In this document: positions 54,001-60,000 of the stretch, in pieces
Layout of the letters: every line of letters begins with the position of its first letter
How positions within the stretch are numbered: position 1 is the first letter of the stretch
Assembly (NCBI GenBank): GCA_005406025.1
Contig: BGZK01000534.1
Coordinates: 303,955 to 367,954, forward strand
DNA: 64,000 bases
Direction: 5' to 3'
Source: Eumeta japonica
Taxonomy: Eukaryota; Arthropoda; Insecta; Lepidoptera; Psychidae
Program-made: the position numbers and the translations under genes
Notes under the pieces: model-generated
What the model saw: only the letters and a program-made list of their open reading frames with translations
The model's database searches: none
Told to the model about the DNA's origin: nothing

Positions 54001-57000
54001 TCGCAGGACCTCCACCACCAGCACCACCACGCCCGAGCCGACGACTGTAGCCGGCGAGTTCTTACAGGACCTTGACGAGAATGGTATGTCACTGCCTAAA
54101 ACACGTAATATTTATTGACACTCTCGTATATCAATACATATTTATTATTTAATACGTTTTGGGCATTATATTCCAACTTTTAGGAAATTTTCATAAGTCT
54201 TATCTCGTTTTTCGGCGGCCGTTAGTATCAAGTATTTTTTCTCTAATAGCACGGCCCCGTTTACAATATGGGGTAGCCAGAGATGGTACAGTTAGTGCAT
54301 ACCCACAATTTGCAGGTACTTGAACCCAAAACTGTGATGGTAGCTATTTACAAGTTTCACACGTAATGAGACTTGTTCCTATGTATCTTTGAAACGCGAC
54401 TTTCTTTGTGTCGTTTCACCGTACTTTCTGTAATTCTTCACTTACTATATTTTGTTAAAAGTAGAAATAACTCAATATGCACTTTTAAGGCATTCTTGTT
54501 CCATGAAATGTATATTGATAAAGAAGATGAAAATGAAGTATATTATTTTCGATAAATTTCAAGTTTTTAAGTTGATTTTTTTTGTCGTACAAGAACGGTT
54601 AAGAAAAACTTCATATCGAAGTTCGTATCTGAATTACGTAATGCTGCCAAAAAGATAAAATGAACAGGGGGGCCTTTCAACTTCGTCATATTTTAAAAAC
54701 CAAAAAGAAATTAATTTAGACAACTTGTTTAATTAAACTGCCTTCGTATGAAAATATAGTTCTGCTATAATATTTAATACTCGATCGACCTCAAAGAAGT
54801 GAGTCCTTAAATAAACTGTATTTTTTGTGTGTATATTCCATGATATTATGACCAATTGTGAACCGATCTTAAAAATGGTTTTTTCATATAAGAAGTAAAT
54901 TGAATTCACATCACTGAATTGAAAATAAAATTTCACGTATTGCAATCTTATGCAGAAGGATAGAGAACTTTTCAGTTTACGCCAACAAATACGTACACAG
55001 CGAGTTGTAGCTCTATTGCATAAAGATCACGAGTAAGTGATGCCAAGATTGCGAGCATTTATATAAATGTATAAATATGGTACTAACAGTAACAATTTAT
55101 GTAAAAATAGGACTAGCAGTAACAATTTATATAAATATAGAACTGATAGCGGCCCGCGCAGGACAGGATGTTGTGTTAGGTTTCGTTTGATAAACGTGCG
55201 GATGTACGGACGAATTTACAGTAACAAAGAAACGTAAATGAAACTAGAATTTTATTTGTATGTGCTTTGTTAATGAAAGGCGGAAGGGATTCGGCTTTTT
55301 TGTGTTGTTACATTTTAAGATAAGGGAACGGGGCGTTTGATAAATGGTCTTGTATGGCATTGGGTATATTGTATGGCAACCCTTATTGAAATCGGTGAAA
55401 CTTTTTTGAAGTAAAACTTTTTTACAGGCGACTCGGGAATAACTGAAAAGCTTTTTCAAACGGAAGTTGCGTTTTTTCTTTTTCGGACGGAAGTAATGTT
55501 CTTATCCAGTTATCCAGTTCTCGCTTTTATAATTTGAATTTAGAATTTGGCGCCGAGCCTAAAATATTTAAATTCCAAATGACCAATATTCGAAAACACA
55601 ATTACCAAAAACAATTGTGTTACCGGAAAGAATTGCGTGTACATTAATATGTTTATTAATATTAATAACTAGCTATACGCATGGCTTCGCCCGGATAGAT
55701 ACAGAATCAATTCCTACATTTTTTATATCAAACAATTTTTCTTTCAATTTGAGTTCAGAACTCGATCTATGCTACTGAAACCTAAAATGACTTATTAATT
55801 TAGTTGGGATATCTGATATAAAACTTTTACATCAATCGAGCGTAACGGTTACACGCACTCGTAATTTTTGATGTTGCAGAGTCTGTTGAAGACCCTGAAT
55901 CAAAGCCACGAGTGGTGACTTCTACGGATAAGACACCCAAAACCACCAGAAGAAAGCCGACGTTATTGAAAGACCAAAACGACCAGAAAGATCAAGACGA
56001 CCAGAAGGATCAAAACTATCAGAAATATCAAGACGACCAGAAAGATCAAAACCCTTCAGCGACTAACGAAGAAGAGAATAAGCGACAAAGTAAAAAATTC
56101 AGTGCAAGTGTCAAACAGAATCAATTAGAAACGATGTTGCGAAATGCGGTGAGCAGTCGGGAAGAAGAAGAAGCACCTATCGCTGAGGATCCACAAGTGT
56201 CAGATTTCTCCGATGGTATGGACATCGTTTTTGGAGTTAATTATAAGAAAAAAACTTGGATACGTTATAAGTTAGATATATCATTAATACTAAAAAAAGA
56301 TGTTCATTGCTATAATATATTTACACGTATATTTAAAAAAAATCGTTTTTTTTTTAATGACAAAGAAAACTTTTTCAAACATTTTTGAAAAGCACAAGTT
56401 ATATATGTATCTAGATTATACGATTTTGCTATTGCATTATTTAAATAATTTATTTAAAAAAATGTATATTAAAACGCATTAAAAAAATATTATTTTCAGA
56501 TATCAGCGCCGAAACTGCCATAGCCATAGCCGCCCACCAGCTGTTAACCGCGCCTCCGCCGAGCACCATCGACTACGACGAGGAGAACAACAGAAAGACC
56601 ACCAGGCCCTATTCGACCGCCCGAGACGATGTGGACCTGACAGACATCGCCAGAACGGAACGCGTGACCAAGAAGAGGCCGACGAGCACGCCCATATCTA
56701 TAGTCGAGTTTTCAAGCACTACGACATACAAAAAGCCAGAATACACCACCGACTACGAAGCGCCACAATACACTCAGACGCAAGCGCAGACGGTGTCGGA
56801 ATACACGGAACCGGTCGTGCAAACTAACTCGGCCGGATATACCGGGGTCTCGTCACCTCAGTTGGGTCCTTCGACCGCCAGATACTTGGGCACCAGCGAG
56901 AAATACTTGACCATTCCCGTTGATGAGTTCTCGTATTCCACTGACGCTTACGCAGGAGGTTTGAGCAGGGAGCCTTCTTACTTTACTAGAGAGTACCTGT

Positions 57001-60000
57001 TGGAGTCACCCATTACAAAGAGTTATGACGGTAAGTGAGACAAGCGTCGGTCTTTAGTTCGTCAGCTATTTTACTTAGCTTTAAGATCAACTCTTCTAAA
57101 AACAAGTATTTTTTTCATACACATTTAGTAAATGTTTTAGTACGATTTAATATATTTTTTTATTTATTGAAGTAACTACCTTTTTATTTGTCTAATTTGT
57201 TGTTGCATCAGGTTTTAATTACCCCGGCCACTGAGGGAAATCCACCCATAATATTTCTAATTCAGACATTGAAAAGATTGTACTTTGAGCCCTCCACGCT
57301 GGCCCAGTGCGAACTGGGGGCTGCTATGGACCGCTATTACCTACGCGATGACATTGTCCGGGACAAACGGCTTAACCTGCCCAAGACACAGAATGGGTTC
57401 ATTGATTTGACTCGAGTTAAAAACGCATCGCTCAATCCGCCTGTGTTCAGAATCGAATCCTATTGCGACGGAGAAACTCTTATAATAATTAATAATTTAA
57501 TTAGCTATTGATTTTATTTTAGAAACCTTACATTTAAACATGTAAAAGGAATTTCGAAATTTTAAAGATAACTAAGTAACACAGTCGCAAATATACGATG
57601 TAGAATAAATTTATATAGTTTAGTTACAACTAAAGACGAGTGTAAGAGTTCAAATAACAGTTACAACTGTTATTTGAACTCTTACACAATAACGTGAGAG
57701 ATATGACTGGTTTTTGATTCAGACGAATACCAGTACCTGTCGCCTCCGACCACCCCTCCAACGACCAGGAAGCCGCCAAAAAGAACGTTCCACCGCAAAA
57801 TATCGACTACGTTGCGGCCCTCGACACAGCCTTACGTGATAGCCACCAGCACCACCAGCACCACGACCAAGCCGCGGCGGGTGACCACCAAAAAAACGGT
57901 GCAAACGACCAAGCAGCCAGCCAGGACGTACAGGCCCATAGACAATTACGATTACTATGACGAAACGGAAGAAAAGGTCGTCGATAAGTATTTGGAAGGG
58001 ACGAAAGTGGTGGTGCACGCTACAGGTAAGTCCGAGTTAAGCTGAAGAAGATAGGACTAATCCATAGAATGTAAACATAAGTAATAATACACAGCCTTTT
58101 ATTTAAGAAAACAAGACGATTTCAGACGATGCTGAAGTTGCCTGCTCGAGCAAACAAAGTCTGAAATCGTGTTATCTCGTGCCACAACACCATATATTTT
58201 ATATAAACTTTATTGGAACTGCTACTTTTTACATTTTTTTTATTTATCTCAATCGTGACAATACAGTATCAGTCGAATTAGCTGATTTAAAACGTTGGAT
58301 TAGTCATTTAAAGAGGTTCGAAATGAACCAAAGCTACAGAAGTGATTGCAGGTTCATTAAGATTACAGAAATCGGCTATTTCCTGCCCCAGGAAAGAAAG
58401 CGATCGTTTTCAGTTCATCAACAGGCGCATTAGTCTGAAATTATCTCGTTACGATTGGCTCAAAAGGCGTCGAAACTCGCATTTTCACCGATTTTTGCGT
58501 ATTAAACTGCTATATTTCATTGAAAAATATAGTATTTCCAGTATCAGTCAATAACCGTATAACACTGGATACAGTTTACGATAGACACTGCCCGCATTAT
58601 CAATCCTACCCTAAGACCGACTGAATATTTTTGAGACACCCTGAAAACTCGGCCGCAGACAAGTTAAAAGTGTGTCGGTCGATTGACAATATAAGTCAGA
58701 ACCATTGAGTATGGAGTAAGGTTTGTAGCTGACAACGCATGGACATTATCCGGAATGGATTTTCTCTTTATCCTCCGTGTGAAAATCGTGGCAAGGCAAT
58801 CGGAAAAGTTTTTACAAGTTACAGTTCCATTTATTTACCTTCTGGCCATATTCGTCGGTCAAGTAACACAAATCGGTGCTGACACACGTCGAAAAATGGT
58901 AACATTGGGAGTATTGTATAACAAATGACGAATTAAATTAGTCACACTTGGCAAAACCACAAGTCAAGTAGAAAACGCGTTCACCTTTTCCACTTCGATG
59001 GACTGAATGACAAACGCGCGTGCGCAATCGAGGAATATGTTCATGAGATACATTTTCAGTACTTTAGGGAGGTACGGTACAACACACATCTCCCGCTGTG
59101 AAGTTAGCCACGAAATCGTCGCAATGACGTAAAATGGGAACGCGGGGCGAAGAAGGAAGGGTCGGGAAGGGTTGAAACTGTGCATTGCATCATTCACGGG
59201 CAATTCAGAGCGGCAGTTTTGTATGTTCTATTGTATGTTCATAATATTATCGAAGGCAAACTTTACGTATAATAAAATGCTGAAATGCTAAAGCTGTATG
59301 TTTTTAAACAAAATATAGTTGCCACTGTGCACCCGATTAAGTTGCTAATGAACTTTTTCATCATTTCATGTGTTCGGCGCATACGTCACATAATAGTAGC
59401 GCCTGAACTGTGAAAGACAATCGTTATTTACTTTAATATCGTGATTAACATCTAGGAACTTTTGTTGAACACAACATTCCCTTAACAATTCATGGCTGTG
59501 CACGGGTCTCGTCTTTGGCTGCACTTCCCATCTGGACGTATATGGGTGGGGACTTTAAGTGGCTGAAGATTCCGGTAAGCCTTCTGCGCAATTCGGGCTA
59601 CATAAGCATTAACGTTAGTGAGTAGGTGTTCATTTACACCCATTCACATCTATCGCACACTCGTTTCGTGCATGGGAGCTTTCGTGGAGCCTCCGGTGGT
59701 CATGAAATCGTCGACCCTGGTGATAACTACGTCTTCCTGCGCCATTAAAGCTGGTCAAAGTTAACATTTAAATCTTTACATATGAGCAAAACAGAATTGT
59801 AACTGGAACAGGGCAACACAGTCCGAACTTTATGTTTTGGAGAACGACCGTGCCGGTCATTATGCTACCATCGCTTCCAACGTCTGTAATTTATAGACAG
59901 TGTTGCATTCCATTTCATAGATATTAAACTAAAGTCGATTGTTTTTGTACACATTGTTATATCGGAGCAAGGGTTTCAAGGTTGTGGTAAGTGTCGACGT

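Larger units (their letters stand above)
57031..57722 (+). other. Cht6 intron, 692 nt, with SINE and palindrome
   Basis: Contains SINE copy 57215-57485 and the 48-bp palindrome at 57640-57687 just before the acceptor. Confidence 0.8.

Noticed and set aside
58116..58170. Inverted repeat with 12-bp arms and a 31-nt loop as a regulatory hairpin
   Set aside because: Short arms with a long loop in AT-rich DNA can arise by chance; no other support.
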